From an uncultured Prevotellaceae bacterium (GTDB lineage: Bacteria > Bacteroidota > Bacteroidia > Bacteroidales > Bacteroidaceae), in assembly GCA_902781315.1 (NCBI GenBank), contig CACZIT010000028.1, forward strand, positions 1-40,917: a stretch of DNA of 40,917 nucleotides, written 5' to 3'. The notes beneath the pieces were generated by a model. That model made no database searches. It was not told the origin of the DNA and saw nothing but the letters and a program-made list of their open reading frames with translations. Positions 17,801 to 26,006 of this stretch are shown here, piece after piece. How positions within the stretch are numbered: position 1 is the first letter of the stretch; the number at the start of each line of letters is the position of its first letter. The position numbers and the translations under genes are program-made.

Positions 17801-20758
17801 CTGCAGCTTCAGCAGAGTGGCCACGACCTTGTCCATCTGCTCGTAGAACCAGCGGTTTTCCCACGAACCGTTAGTGAAGACGTTCTGCACCTTGAACGTT
17901 GTCTCGGAGGGCGTGCATGTGTAGTCGGTAGAACCCTCAGACTTCGGCACGTTGAAGTGCCACATGAGCTGCACGATGCCACCCGCGTCACTCCACGCCT
18001 TTACGGGATTGATGTTGCTGTAGTCGATCCAGTTGGCAGGTGAATAGCAAATGTGAATAAAGTCGTAGCAAACAGCGGCAGGATATTTCTTCGTGAGTTT
18101 ATAAACGTTCTCGGCCAGCTCGTTGTTCCAGTTGACGTTGGCCATGACGCTGGAGATGACCTTTTGCCCATACTGTTCGCGCATGTAGTCGTAGAGCTTC
18201 AAGGCGGCGTCAGTGGTAGCGAAAACGGGGTTTGCAGCAATGTTGGGATTTATGGGCTCAAACGTAGCAATGATTGAAGTGTTGGCGGTGATGTTGCTAA
18301 TAGCGTACTGGTTGTTCGAAACCGACGATGTGACGTTCGTGCCGTTCACGGTCAGTTTGCTCAACTTGTAGCCACTATTAGGCATGATGCTAATCGTGGC
18401 AGAAGTTCCTTCGACTACTGTGAACGACTTGGTGGTATTCGTGACGGTCGTGCCCTCATAAGATACAGAACCACCACTTCCTGACTGGATAGAGAGGGTG
18501 TAGGTCACGGGTGCATCATAAGACAACGATACGGTTACGTCCATGGATGCAGCGCTGCTAAAACTATTGCCAGTACTATAGTCGAATGTCAATTTCTTTC
18601 CGTCAATGGAACTTTGTGCTGTACCGGCCTGAGCGAATACAAGATACTTTTGCCCATTAACAGTTGTGAGACTACCCGACACACTCGTCCCATCCAATTT
18701 CAAATTGGAAACTTTTGTGAAATCAAAGTCGGATGTCATAGGAATCGCAATGCCTGCACTTGCACTTACAGCCTTCGATGATGTGAATTGACTGCCAATA
18801 GAAGCAGACTCAATAGAAGAGTTTTTTGATAGGTCCAGACACGTCAACAAATTGGAATAGCATTCCAACCTATATAATTCCGTATTATTACCTAGATTCA
18901 GACTTGTTAGTTGGTTGGAATGACAAATCAATTCATATAGTGTCGTGTTCTTGCTTACATCCAGACTCGTCAGCAGGGTGTGAGGGCAATGCAATTTCCC
19001 TAGTGCAGAGTTCTCGCTTACATCTAGACTCGTTAGCCAGTTGTTCCCGCAATACAAAGTAAACAGAGCCGTATTCTTACTAACATCCAGACTCGTCAGA
19101 AAGTTGTTTTCGCAGAACAAGGTATGCAGTGCCAGGTTCATGCTTATATCCAAATTCGTCAGTTGGCTGGTTCCACATTCCAATGAATACAGTGCCGTAT
19201 TCTTGCTTACGTCCAGGCTTGCCAGTGGGTTGGATCCACAATCCAATGAATACAGTGCCGTATTCTTGCCTACATCCAGACTCGTCAATTGGTTACGATA
19301 GCAAGACAAAGTCTTCAATGTTGTGTTCTTACTCACATCCAAGGAAGCCAGCTTGTTGGATTCGCAATACAATTTTTCCAGAAAGATGTTCTTGCTAACA
19401 TCCAGACTCGTCAGTTGGTTGGAACCGCATTCCAAATTAGTCAGTGCCGTATTCTTGCTTACATCCAGACTCGTCAGCTGGTTATAAGAACAAGCCAATT
19501 GAGTCAATGACGTAAAGAATTCTATACCTTGCAAACTCACTAAAGATCCTCTTTTGTAATAAGTCCCTTTGCAATTAATTTCCTTTACTTCTGCTATCTC
19601 TGCATCTGTTAACCATCCATCGCTGGCACCACTAATGTTGTTCATGATCCAGCTCCGGAATTCTGCATCCGGGAAGTTGGTGGCATTCACCTCTATGCCA
19701 GCATTTTGAACCGTCCAGTTAGTTGGTATACCACTATCTCCAGTTGGCCAGTCATTCATTCCATTTGCCTTGACAAAGGTACCTGATGATGCAACACCAT
19801 CTAGCCATTTAAACGTGCAATCAGTTGCTGATATATCAGTTGCGAGACACTTGATGTAGTTAAGACTACTGCAACCATCGAACATACAATAATAACACTG
19901 AGTTGCCAATGTGGTGGCAGGTAATATAGAAGGTGCCACAATAAGGCTTGAACAAAATTCGAACATATTAGCATAACAAGCAGGTGCTAATGTTGTTGCA
20001 GGGAGTTCTGGTGCAGTTGTTAGGCTGTGACAACCCCAAAACATACCAACATAACAAGACCTTGCCAATGTGGTAGCAGGTAACTCAGGTGCTGTCACAA
20101 GGTACTGACAAGCAAAGAACATACTATCATAGCAACCTCTTGTCAATGTTGTAGCAGGCAATATAAGGTTTTCTGCTGATACAATCCTATAAGTTTGAAA
20201 GAATAGTTTTAAGAACGTACAATCACTTGTCAACGTTGTCTGACCGACAAAGTTATCACCATACAACAACGACATAATATTGCCATATGCATTATATTTC
20301 TTTGTTGATAAAAATCTATTATAGCAACCAGCATTTGATGCATAAGCAGAATTTGTTCCTTTCAACAGTACTTTTTCACCAGTGTTTAGTGTTGCAATGG
20401 TTGTGCCACTGCCAACAGTCGATGATGTGTATGCAGTCCATGTTTGACCATTGTCTGTTGATGCAGATATTGTCTTTGTGAGTGATGAATCTGAAGCCAT
20501 CCAATAGATTGTGTTGTCGTCTTCGAGGCTCTCTATGGTAAGATACATCTTCGAATAGTCTTCTTTGCTGGGAGCCATTTCTTCATTCGTCAAACAGTTA
20601 TTACTGGCATCGAATCTGCTATCGTACTCCTGTGTTTTGAAAGAAGCATCAGGAGAATTTGTTGTATTGACGTTGATTGCCACATCTGCCGATGCGGTTA
20701 ACGACATCATCATCACGCTCACAAGGAGCATGAGTTTCTTAAGATACTTGTTTCTCAT
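14816..20758 (-). CDS. Giant secreted repeat protein with internal GH26 beta-mannanase domain
   Basis: A 1980-residue protein with a signal peptide (MRNKYLKKLMLLVSVMMMSLTASA). In order: a BspA-like region (about 197-353) with repeated LPATTLA and CYxxMFxGC motifs; eleven 21-residue LTSLDVSKN leucine-rich repeats (about 415-648); one InlB-type B-repeat (about 750-835); a GH26 glycoside hydrolase (about 838-1172); five more B-repeats (about 1177-1608); and a C-terminal module (1613-1980) ending KKGVYIVDGKKIVIR, similar to sorting-type tails. GH26 catalytic residues are visible: acid/base Glu999 in WRPFHEAAG and nucleophile Glu1110 in ALAECGYG, with SWFWWG and WIWTTQN between. It likely cleaves beta-mannan at the cell surface while the repeats bind substrate or host. 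A palindromic element is inserted near residue 1934. Confidence 0.9.
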   Translation of the reverse strand: MRNKYLKKLMLLVSVMMMSLTASADVAINVNTTNSPDASFKTQEYDSRFDASNNCLTNEEMAPSKEDYSKMYLTIESLEDDNTIYWMASDSSLTKTISASTDNGQTWTAYTSSTVGSGTTIATLNTGEKVLLKGTNSAYASNAGCYNRFLSTKKYNAYGNIMSLLYGDNFVGQTTLTSDCTFLKLFFQTYRIVSAENLILPATTLTRGCYDSMFFACQYLVTAPELPATTLARSCYVGMFWGCHSLTTAPELPATTLAPACYANMFEFCSSLIVAPSILPATTLATQCYYCMFDGCSSLNYIKCLATDISATDCTFKWLDGVASSGTFVKANGMNDWPTGDSGIPTNWTVQNAGIEVNATNFPDAEFRSWIMNNISGASDGWLTDAEIAEVKEINCKGTYYKRGSLVSLQGIEFFTSLTQLACSYNQLTSLDVSKNTALTNLECGSNQLTSLDVSKNIFLEKLYCESNKLASLDVSKNTTLKTLSCYRNQLTSLDVGKNTALYSLDCGSNPLASLDVSKNTALYSLECGTSQLTNLDISMNLALHTLFCENNFLTSLDVSKNTALFTLYCGNNWLTSLDVSENSALGKLHCPHTLLTSLDVSKNTTLYELICHSNQLTSLNLGNNTELYRLECYSNLLTCLDLSKNSSIESASIGSQFTSSKAVSASAGIAIPMTSDFDFTKVSNLKLDGTSVSGSLTTVNGQKYLVFAQAGTAQSSIDGKKLTFDYSTGNSFSSAASMDVTVSLSYDAPVTYTLSIQSGSGGSVSYEGTTVTNTTKSFTVVEGTSATISIMPNSGYKLSKLTVNGTNVTSSVSNNQYAISNITANTSIIATFEPINPNIAANPVFATTDAALKLYDYMREQYGQKVISSVMANVNWNNELAENVYKLTKKYPAAVCYDFIHICYSPANWIDYSNINPVKAWSDAGGIVQLMWHFNVPKSEGSTDYTCTPSETTFKVQNVFTNGSWENRWFYEQMDKVVATLLKLQDAGIAATWRPFHEAAGNATAKQQASWTKSWFWWGYDGADTYKRLWRTMFDYFKQKGVKNLIWIWTTQNYNGNSANYNQDTDWYPGDEYVDIVGRDLYGYTAEQNLQEFNEIQATYPTKMIALAECGYGTYDNQRHEFANISDCWNTGAHWSHFMVWYQGGQGSTNSMMTDGWWKDAMQCESVITRDQITYSLSVQATGNGIVTYNGVSFKDSARTFTVNNGSSATLIFTPDNGCRVACVKMNGTDVTSKVTNNQYTINSINAYTSVAVTFEAIPQTTYTLNISATGNGSASYSGETIRSGSKSFTLDEGANATIAFTPDNGYRIASVKVNNTDVTSQVKNNQYTVSSISANTTVAVTFEAIPPTTYQLTISASGNGEVSYSGETIRNGNKSFTLNEGTNATISFTPDNGYRIASLIVNNADVTSKVANNQYTVSSIQANTTVSVTFEEIPPTTYMLSIMASGNGSVTYDGTTVRNQTHSFTINEGSFATLLLSPDDGYHVASIIVNSVDVTSAVEDNQYTVSNIKANTVVSVSFEEIPPTTYTLSITASGNGSIAYDGTTARNQTRTFTLVEGSSAVLTFTPDNGHRIASAKVNGSDVTAQITNHQYTINNISANTSVEAAFAEIEYTSIDHEGLNYRVVSNSNKTVSVANGSYGYYISVPASFTENYFEWTVTGMDDDVLSSNPQLAAVIWNPSTLFTGSIDNPNFLLYVKSSQYAPSSVKNVVINGTAEEITLTDAANGNNFYCPQEFTAKQISYTHYYSMTTGIETAQGWESIALPFDVQSITHPSKGTLVPFANWRSGSSERPFWLYQLSGNGFVVANSIQANRPYIISLPNNSEYREEYRVNGVITFSATDATVKSSENLQTGSYSDRTFIPNFINQNASNGFYVLNAINNYSTNAGGYTEGSRFVRNLRTVHPFEAYITIAGGSAKESIPIFDDETTWIKSLSPIPSPEGEGGVYNLSGQQIRLGENHSTKNLKKGVYIVDGKKIVIR
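14925..14960 (-). repeat. Palindromic element, copy B (in the 1980-residue surface protein)
   Basis: A core GCCTTCAGGA with C-rich and G-rich flanks and the tail ATGGGGGAGAGG. In frame it encodes SPIPSPEGEGG just before the C-terminal VYNLSGQ segment. The paralogous gene carries copy D at the equivalent codon. Confidence 0.75.
17240..18250 (-). other. GH26 domain segment with higher GC than its flanks
   Basis: By eye this part of the giant gene is clearly richer in G and C, with different codon choice, than the repeat-coding parts on either side. The B-repeat array is interrupted exactly here: one unit precedes and five follow. This suggests a catalytic domain inserted into a pre-existing repeat protein. 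Confidence 0.6.
18820..19510 (-). repeat. Eleven 63-bp tandem leucine-rich repeats
   Basis: The DNA repeats with a 63-bp period built around ACATCCAGACTCGTCAG, encoding 21-residue LTSLDVSKN units. Units are similar enough for copy number to vary by recombination or slippage. Confidence 0.85.
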
Positions 20759-20762
20759 TTCT

Positions 20763-23700
20763 TTATCTGATTACTATTTTCTTTCCATTGACAATATAAA
20801 CGCCCTTTTGGAGCCTACCCCTAGCCCCTCCCTGAAGGGCGGGGAATTGGTCGCTTTGGTACTCTGTCACCTTGTTTCCTTGTATTCGGCGGCCACTTAG
20901 ATCGTAGATGCCCCCCTTGCCTTCAGGAGAGGGGATGGGGGAGAGGCTTCTAATCCACGTAGCCTCATCTTCGAAGATAGGGAACGACTCCTTGGCATTG
21001 TTTGCAGACGCGATGTAGGCTTCAAACGGATGAATGGTACGCAGATTCCTTACGAAGCGGCTTCCCTCGGCATAGCCGCTGGAGTTTGCAGAATAGTTAT
21101 TGACGGAATTCAGCACGTAGAAACCACTATTTGCATCTTGGTTGATGAAGTTCGGAATGAAGGTACGGTCGCCATACGTGCCGTTCTGCAACGATTCAGA
21201 GCTCTTCACCGTCACGTCGGTGGACGAGAAGGTAATCGTTCCGCTAACCCTGTATTCATCCAGATACTCCGCATTGTTAGGCATGCTGATGATGTACGGG
21301 GTGTTAGCTATGATGCTGCTGGCTTCTGCAAAGCCACCGTTGTCGAGTTGGTAGAGCCAGAAGGGTTTAGTACTTCCGCCTTCCTGCCAGTTGGCAAAAG
21401 GTACCAAAGTTCCCTTGCTGGAATGTGTAATTGCCTCTACATCGAACGGGAGGGAGATGCTCTCCCAGCCACGGGCCTCGCTGATGCCTGTTGTCATGCC
21501 ATAGCTGTGGCTGTAGCTGATGCTACGTGCCGTGAACTCTCTTGGGCAGTAGAAGTTGTTGCCGCTGGAGGCATCTGTAAGAGTGATGCTGTTAGCGGTG
21601 TTGCCTACTACTACATTCTTGATAGCAGAAGGCGCATATTGCGAAGAGGTAACATAGAGCAGGAAGTTCGGGTTGGTGACACTGGCCGTGAACTGTACTG
21701 CAGGATTCCAGATGACGGCAGCCAGCTGGGGATTATTGCTCAGCACATCATTGTCGATGCCCGTCACGGCCCAATCGATGCCGTTGGCAGTGAACGATGC
21801 TGGAACCGTCAGCCAATAGCCGTAGCTGCCATTGGCAACACTCACAGTCTTGTTCGGATTGGAAACAACTCGGTAGTTCACACCATTGTTCGATAGATTA
21901 TCGTATTCTATATCTGCAAATGTTACACTGACAGAAGTATTTGTCAGGATGTCACTAACGGTATATTGGTTATTGGTCACATTTGCTGTAACGTCTGTAT
22001 TATTCACCTTGACACTCCCAATGCGGTAGCCGTTGTCGGGGGTGAAGGAAACTGTTGCCGATGATCCCTCATTGACGGTAAATGTCCGAGTTTGATTTCT
22101 TGCACTCGTTCCGTTATAAGTAGCGCTGCCATTTCCTGATGCAGTAATACTTAATGAGAAAGTCGTTGGTGGAATTTCTTCAAACGTAACTTCCACATTC
22201 GTATCTGTTGTGATATTAGTGATGGTGTATAAACTGTCTATTACATTGGAGGTAACAACCTTATTATTCACCTTCATGTTGGAAAGTCTATTTCCCACAT
22301 CGGGAATAATTGCGATAGTTTCCGAACTGCCATGACTTACGGTATAATAGTTAGTCTTATTCCTGAAATAGGTATCATTATATAGAACGTATCCATTTCC
22401 AGATACTTTAATACTCAGCGAATGAGTTGTCGGTGGAATCGCCTCAAATGTTACAGAAACAGTCGTATTTGCGTTGATATTGCTGATAGTGTATCGATTG
22501 CTAGTTACAGACGCACCTGTCACATCAGCATTGTTCACCTTTACACTGGCTATGCGGTAGCCATTGTCAGGTGAGAAGGAAACCGTTGCCGATGCCCCCT
22601 CATTGACGGTGAATGTCCGAGTTTGATTTCTTGCACTCGTTCCGTTATAAGTAGCACTACCATACCCCGATGCTGTGATGCTCAGAGTATAAGTTGTTTG
22701 TGGAATAGCCTCAAAGGATACGGAAACCGTCGTGTTGGCAGCAATATTGCTAATAGTATACTGATTATTGGCAACATCAGCTGTCACGTCAGATTCGTTC
22801 ACTTTCACACTAGCAATCCTGTAGCCATTGTCGGACGAGAAAAAGATCGTTGCACTTTTACCCTTTTCAAGGGCATAAATCCGAGAGTCGTTTCTAGTTG
22901 AATTGCCATTATAATTTGCATAGCCATAACCAGAAGCAGTGATGCGTAGAGTATATATAGTTCCTTGCTCTTCGATTATTTCTTTAAAGCAATTACTCCA
23001 CCCTGATAAAGCCAAATATTGGTCTCTTGTTCCATTAGGAACATATAATTCCGAATTTGACGGAATTCCTTCAAATACATTTGAGTTAATATTAAAAGGT
23101 TGTTTTATCTTACTTATAACTTTCTGTAATTTAGTACAATAATAAAAAGCGCTTTTCTCGATACTACTAATACTGTTAGGGATGGTAATCTCTTGCATAT
23201 CAATACATCCAGAAAAAGCACCACTTCCAATGCATTTGACATCATCGGGAATTTGTGTGTTTTTACAACCTGCGATTAGAGTATTGTTATTTTTGTTTAT
23301 TATTGCATTACAATTATTGCGTGAATCAAAATAACTATTATTAGGACCTACAATAATTGACTCTAATTCAGTGCATGAGGAAAAAGGTTGACCGCCGCCA
23401 GAACTGTCTGTATTAATTGAAATCACACTATTGGGTATTACAATTGATTTTATGCTTTTACAACTTAGAAAAGCCCCTGCGCCTATTGTTTGCAACCCAT
23501 CTGGTAGCGATATTTCACCAAGACTTTCACAACTACCAAAAGCTCGGACTCCTATCTCTTTTAAACTTTGAGAGATGGTTAAGTATTTCAGATTTTCGCA
23601 GCGACAAAAAGCCTCTTCACATATACGTAAGATGGTATTTGGCATTTGAACAGATGTAAGATTATTACACAAAAAAAATGCCCTTTCGCCAATAGATGTT

Positions 23701-23978
23701 ACTTGATATGTTTTTCCGCTATAAGTTATAGTACCAGATAATATTACTTCTCCAGAATAACTACCCCCGATATATCCATATTCAGTTTTAAAAGTGACTT
23801 CTACTTCACTTTCATTAATAAGATTATAGTAGATGCCATTGACTTCAAAATCAAAGGCATGTACATTTGAGCAGCAAATAAAGAGTACTACAAATGTATT
23901 CCATATTTTTCTATTGTATGGAATAACTTTATACAGTGGTGGCAATGAAAATAAATTCATCATTTTGTTTAAAATCAT
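20763..23978 (-). CDS. Secreted BspA-like/InlB-B-repeat surface protein
   Basis: About 1071 residues from the ATG at 23978 (MILNKMMNLF); ATGs at 23963 and 23960 are equally possible, and a TTG at 24023 overlaps the DUF2971 stop. A signal segment lies around TFVVLFICCSNVHAF. Residues about 77-330 are BspA-like leucine-rich repeats (SIGERAFFLCNNLTSVQMPNT, IGAGAFLSCKSIKSI). Four InlB-type B-repeats follow (about 343-692), then a C-terminal module (about 693-1071) closely similar to that of the neighbouring 1980-residue protein and ending KKIVIR. There is no catalytic domain. It is probably a surface adhesin. The N-terminal third is AT-rich. Two palindromic elements lie in the last 70 residues. 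Confidence 0.85.
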   Translation of the reverse strand: MILNKMMNLFSLPPLYKVIPYNRKIWNTFVVLFICCSNVHAFDFEVNGIYYNLINESEVEVTFKTEYGYIGGSYSGEVILSGTITYSGKTYQVTSIGERAFFLCNNLTSVQMPNTILRICEEAFCRCENLKYLTISQSLKEIGVRAFGSCESLGEISLPDGLQTIGAGAFLSCKSIKSIVIPNSVISINTDSSGGGQPFSSCTELESIIVGPNNSYFDSRNNCNAIINKNNNTLIAGCKNTQIPDDVKCIGSGAFSGCIDMQEITIPNSISSIEKSAFYYCTKLQKVISKIKQPFNINSNVFEGIPSNSELYVPNGTRDQYLALSGWSNCFKEIIEEQGTIYTLRITASGYGYANYNGNSTRNDSRIYALEKGKSATIFFSSDNGYRIASVKVNESDVTADVANNQYTISNIAANTTVSVSFEAIPQTTYTLSITASGYGSATYNGTSARNQTRTFTVNEGASATVSFSPDNGYRIASVKVNNADVTGASVTSNRYTISNINANTTVSVTFEAIPPTTHSLSIKVSGNGYVLYNDTYFRNKTNYYTVSHGSSETIAIIPDVGNRLSNMKVNNKVVTSNVIDSLYTITNITTDTNVEVTFEEIPPTTFSLSITASGNGSATYNGTSARNQTRTFTVNEGSSATVSFTPDNGYRIGSVKVNNTDVTANVTNNQYTVSDILTNTSVSVTFADIEYDNLSNNGVNYRVVSNPNKTVSVANGSYGYWLTVPASFTANGIDWAVTGIDNDVLSNNPQLAAVIWNPAVQFTASVTNPNFLLYVTSSQYAPSAIKNVVVGNTANSITLTDASSGNNFYCPREFTARSISYSHSYGMTTGISEARGWESISLPFDVEAITHSSKGTLVPFANWQEGGSTKPFWLYQLDNGGFAEASSIIANTPYIISMPNNAEYLDEYRVSGTITFSSTDVTVKSSESLQNGTYGDRTFIPNFINQDANSGFYVLNSVNNYSANSSGYAEGSRFVRNLRTIHPFEAYIASANNAKESFPIFEDEATWIRSLSPIPSPEGKGGIYDLSGRRIQGNKVTEYQSDQFPALQGGARGRLQKGVYIVNGKKIVIR
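20814..20844 (-). repeat. Palindromic element, copy C (in the 1071-residue protein)
   Basis: CCTACCCCTAG tail, then CCCCTCCCT and AGGGCGGGG arms around GA at 20825-20844. In frame it encodes part of PALQGGARGR. The paralogous protein lacks this insert, reading directly from its NLSGQQI segment to LKKGVYIV. Confidence 0.75.
20911..20946 (-). repeat. Palindromic element, copy D (in the 1071-residue protein)
   Basis: Same core (GCCTTCAGGA) and tail (ATGGGGGAGAGG) as copy B, encoding SPIPSPEGKGG at the equivalent position of the shared C-terminal module. Confidence 0.75.
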
Positions 23979-24019
23979 CTTGTTTTCAACTCTTTTTCTA
24001 CTTGTTAAAATAGGAATAT

Positions 24020-24916
24020 TCAAAGTATTCTAAAGGGAACTCTTGATTTTTGGAATAAAACTTTATAATCATGGTCTAGATTGCAAGATTGCATATTCTT
24101 TTCAAGCAGTTGCTTTGTTGCCTCATAATTTGCACATGGACCTATTATAATATGGTTAAGCGCTGATATGGGAACTTTTACTTTCACATATTCAATTTCA
24201 TTAAGTTTGCTGGTCATTCTTGTATATACTTTTGGCTTATCGTTTTCTTCTTTAAAAAAAGCGATTCTGAATTCGTCTTCATCCTTGAATGCTACGTTTT
24301 TTATAAATGGAGAAATAGCCCATAGAGTAGACATGATGTATTGTTTCTTTTTCTGGTAGATGATATTGATGATGCTATCATTTTTGACATCATCCTTATA
24401 TTTTTCGTAGAACATCTGAACAACATTTTTATAGCTTTCGGTATTCTCTTTTCCGTAAACAACGATATCTGCCAACGGACATAAACTCTCTTGCTCGCAA
24501 ACAAGTTGGTTCTCATCAAATGCCATGCATATTCCATTACCATTTTTTGCATACAAAGACCACATTAGCAATTTATCTCTTTGCCGAGAAAACGAGATTG
24601 TGAATGGAGCATATTCTGTACTACAAAGGAATTCGTCAAAACTGAGATCTATTCCTTGTCCTGTCAATGTTGGAATCCAATTCTGCTGTTGAGCAGTAGA
24701 GAGCTTTTTAAAGCCATTTAATCTTCCCTTCTCTTCATTATTTTCGATATCACATATAATACTTAATATGTCATTAAACCTAAGAGATATTTCCTCTTCG
24801 TCATTTTGATGTAATGCACTACTCGCCCAAAAGACAAGGTGATCCTTGTCCTTTGAATCCTTATAGGTGGATAACATATTGTAGAGTGTCTCAACTGTTG
24901 TATAATGATATACCAT
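24020..24916 (-). CDS. DUF2971 family protein
   Basis: A 298-residue, probably cytosolic protein; ATG at 24916. Diagnostic DUF2971 segments include LVFWASSALHQNDEEEISLR near residue 27 and PFTISFSRQRDKLLMWSLYAKNGNGICMAFD near 103-133, followed later by VKVPISALNHIIIGP. The family has no settled function and often turns up in variable or mobile regions. The gene is markedly AT-rich against its neighbours upstream, suggesting transfer. Its stop overlaps the frame of the adhesin gene downstream, so they may be co-transcribed. Confidence 0.85.
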   Translation of the reverse strand: MVYHYTTVETLYNMLSTYKDSKDKDHLVFWASSALHQNDEEEISLRFNDILSIICDIENNEEKGRLNGFKKLSTAQQQNWIPTLTGQGIDLSFDEFLCSTEYAPFTISFSRQRDKLLMWSLYAKNGNGICMAFDENQLVCEQESLCPLADIVVYGKENTESYKNVVQMFYEKYKDDVKNDSIINIIYQKKKQYIMSTLWAISPFIKNVAFKDEDEFRIAFFKEENDKPKVYTRMTSKLNEIEYVKVKVPISALNHIIIGPCANYEATKQLLEKNMQSCNLDHDYKVLFQKSRVPFRIL

Positions 24917-24984
24917 TGATTATAATATCAAGAGAAGTAATAATTGAATTGACCAATGTTACAGGCTGCTTGCCATTCTTAGGT

Positions 24985-25977
24985 TTACAAATCGAAATCT
25001 CCTAATGTGAACACGTCGTTGGGATTGAGGCGCTGGCCACGCTCCTTGTCGAGGTAGTCGGGCTGCCAGGTGCGGACGTGAATCTGGGGGGTGTCAGGAT
25101 TGCGGAAGTCCCAGACCATGAAGACATAGCCCTCATCGCTGTAGCGGTTGGTGTTCCACTTCTGGTGAACGGTGACACCATAGATGCCCTTAATAGTGGG
25201 ATGCTCTACGATGACGACATCGTCGAAGTTCACTTTGATATAGCTGGCAGCCTTAAAGGCTTTGCTGAGGTTGTCGAGATACTGCTGTTTGGTCTGTGTG
25301 GAGTAGATGATCTTATTGCCTGAGGGCACAACCTCAGATTTCTTCACCTTCACAACTTTACCAGTGATGATAAGTGCATCGTCGGAGAACACCTGCCGCA
25401 GGAACTTCAGGTCTTTCTGGTTGTAGGATGTGCGGAAGTGCTCCACATAGTCGAGAATCATCATACGGTCGCGGATGTCGGTCACCTCATAGCGCTTGTC
25501 GCTCATCTGCTTCATGCGCAGCTTAGAATAGAGCTCGGGGTTGATGGTGTAATAGAAACTGGTGATGATGCCCTGCTTGTCGAAGTTGATGACAGCTTCC
25601 TGATAGCCAAGCTCGGCACCTTCGCTGGCAGCATTCACAATCAGGGGAATGTTGCGCACCTGATAGCCGGTACGGGTAGTAAGAAGGCGCTCTACGATTT
25701 CCTCTTCCACGCAGCGGAAATGTTCGTTTTCCCAGAGCTTGTTGAGGTCGGCACGTCCTTCGCGCGACACGTAACCATCTGACAGCGAGAGTTTAGAGCG
25801 GTTGTTTTCCTGTGCCTGATTGATTTCGGTCATGACTACCGATACGGCATGTTCTATCTTGGCCTTGAGCTGGCTATTGGTGGTGCCATCGTTGATGACG
25901 AGGCGTACCCGGTTGTAGGCTGTTGCATTCAGTGTGACAGCCATCAGTGCGATAATAGTGAAAACTAACTTTTTCAT
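24985..25977 (-). CDS. Secreted protein with NTF2/SnoaL-like domain
   Basis: A 330-residue protein starting at MKKLVFTIIALMAVTLNATAY, a signal peptide. The first 150 residues are conserved-looking but unassigned (RLVINDGTTNSQLKAKIEHAV). From about residue 188 a cone-shaped NTF2-like domain is suggested by YVEHFRTSYNQKDLKFLRQVFSDDALIITG and later GVTVHQKWNTNRYSDEGYVFMVWDF. In such domains the cavity can bind a ligand or act as a scaffold; nothing here fixes a substrate. It is the last gene of the nine-gene FHA/MORN operon, 29 bases after its neighbour. Confidence 0.75.
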   Translation of the reverse strand: MKKLVFTIIALMAVTLNATAYNRVRLVINDGTTNSQLKAKIEHAVSVVMTEINQAQENNRSKLSLSDGYVSREGRADLNKLWENEHFRCVEEEIVERLLTTRTGYQVRNIPLIVNAASEGAELGYQEAVINFDKQGIITSFYYTINPELYSKLRMKQMSDKRYEVTDIRDRMMILDYVEHFRTSYNQKDLKFLRQVFSDDALIITGKVVKVKKSEVVPSGNKIIYSTQTKQQYLDNLSKAFKAASYIKVNFDDVVIVEHPTIKGIYGVTVHQKWNTNRYSDEGYVFMVWDFRNPDTPQIHVRTWQPDYLDKERGQRLNPNDVFTLGDFDL

Positions 25978-26006
25978 ATTTATGTTCTTTTTATTATTTC
26001 TGTTGT

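Noticed and set aside
14816-24023. Diversity-generating retroelement acting on the repeat proteins
   Set aside because: No reverse transcriptase or template repeat is present; the variation looks like ordinary tandem-repeat evolution.
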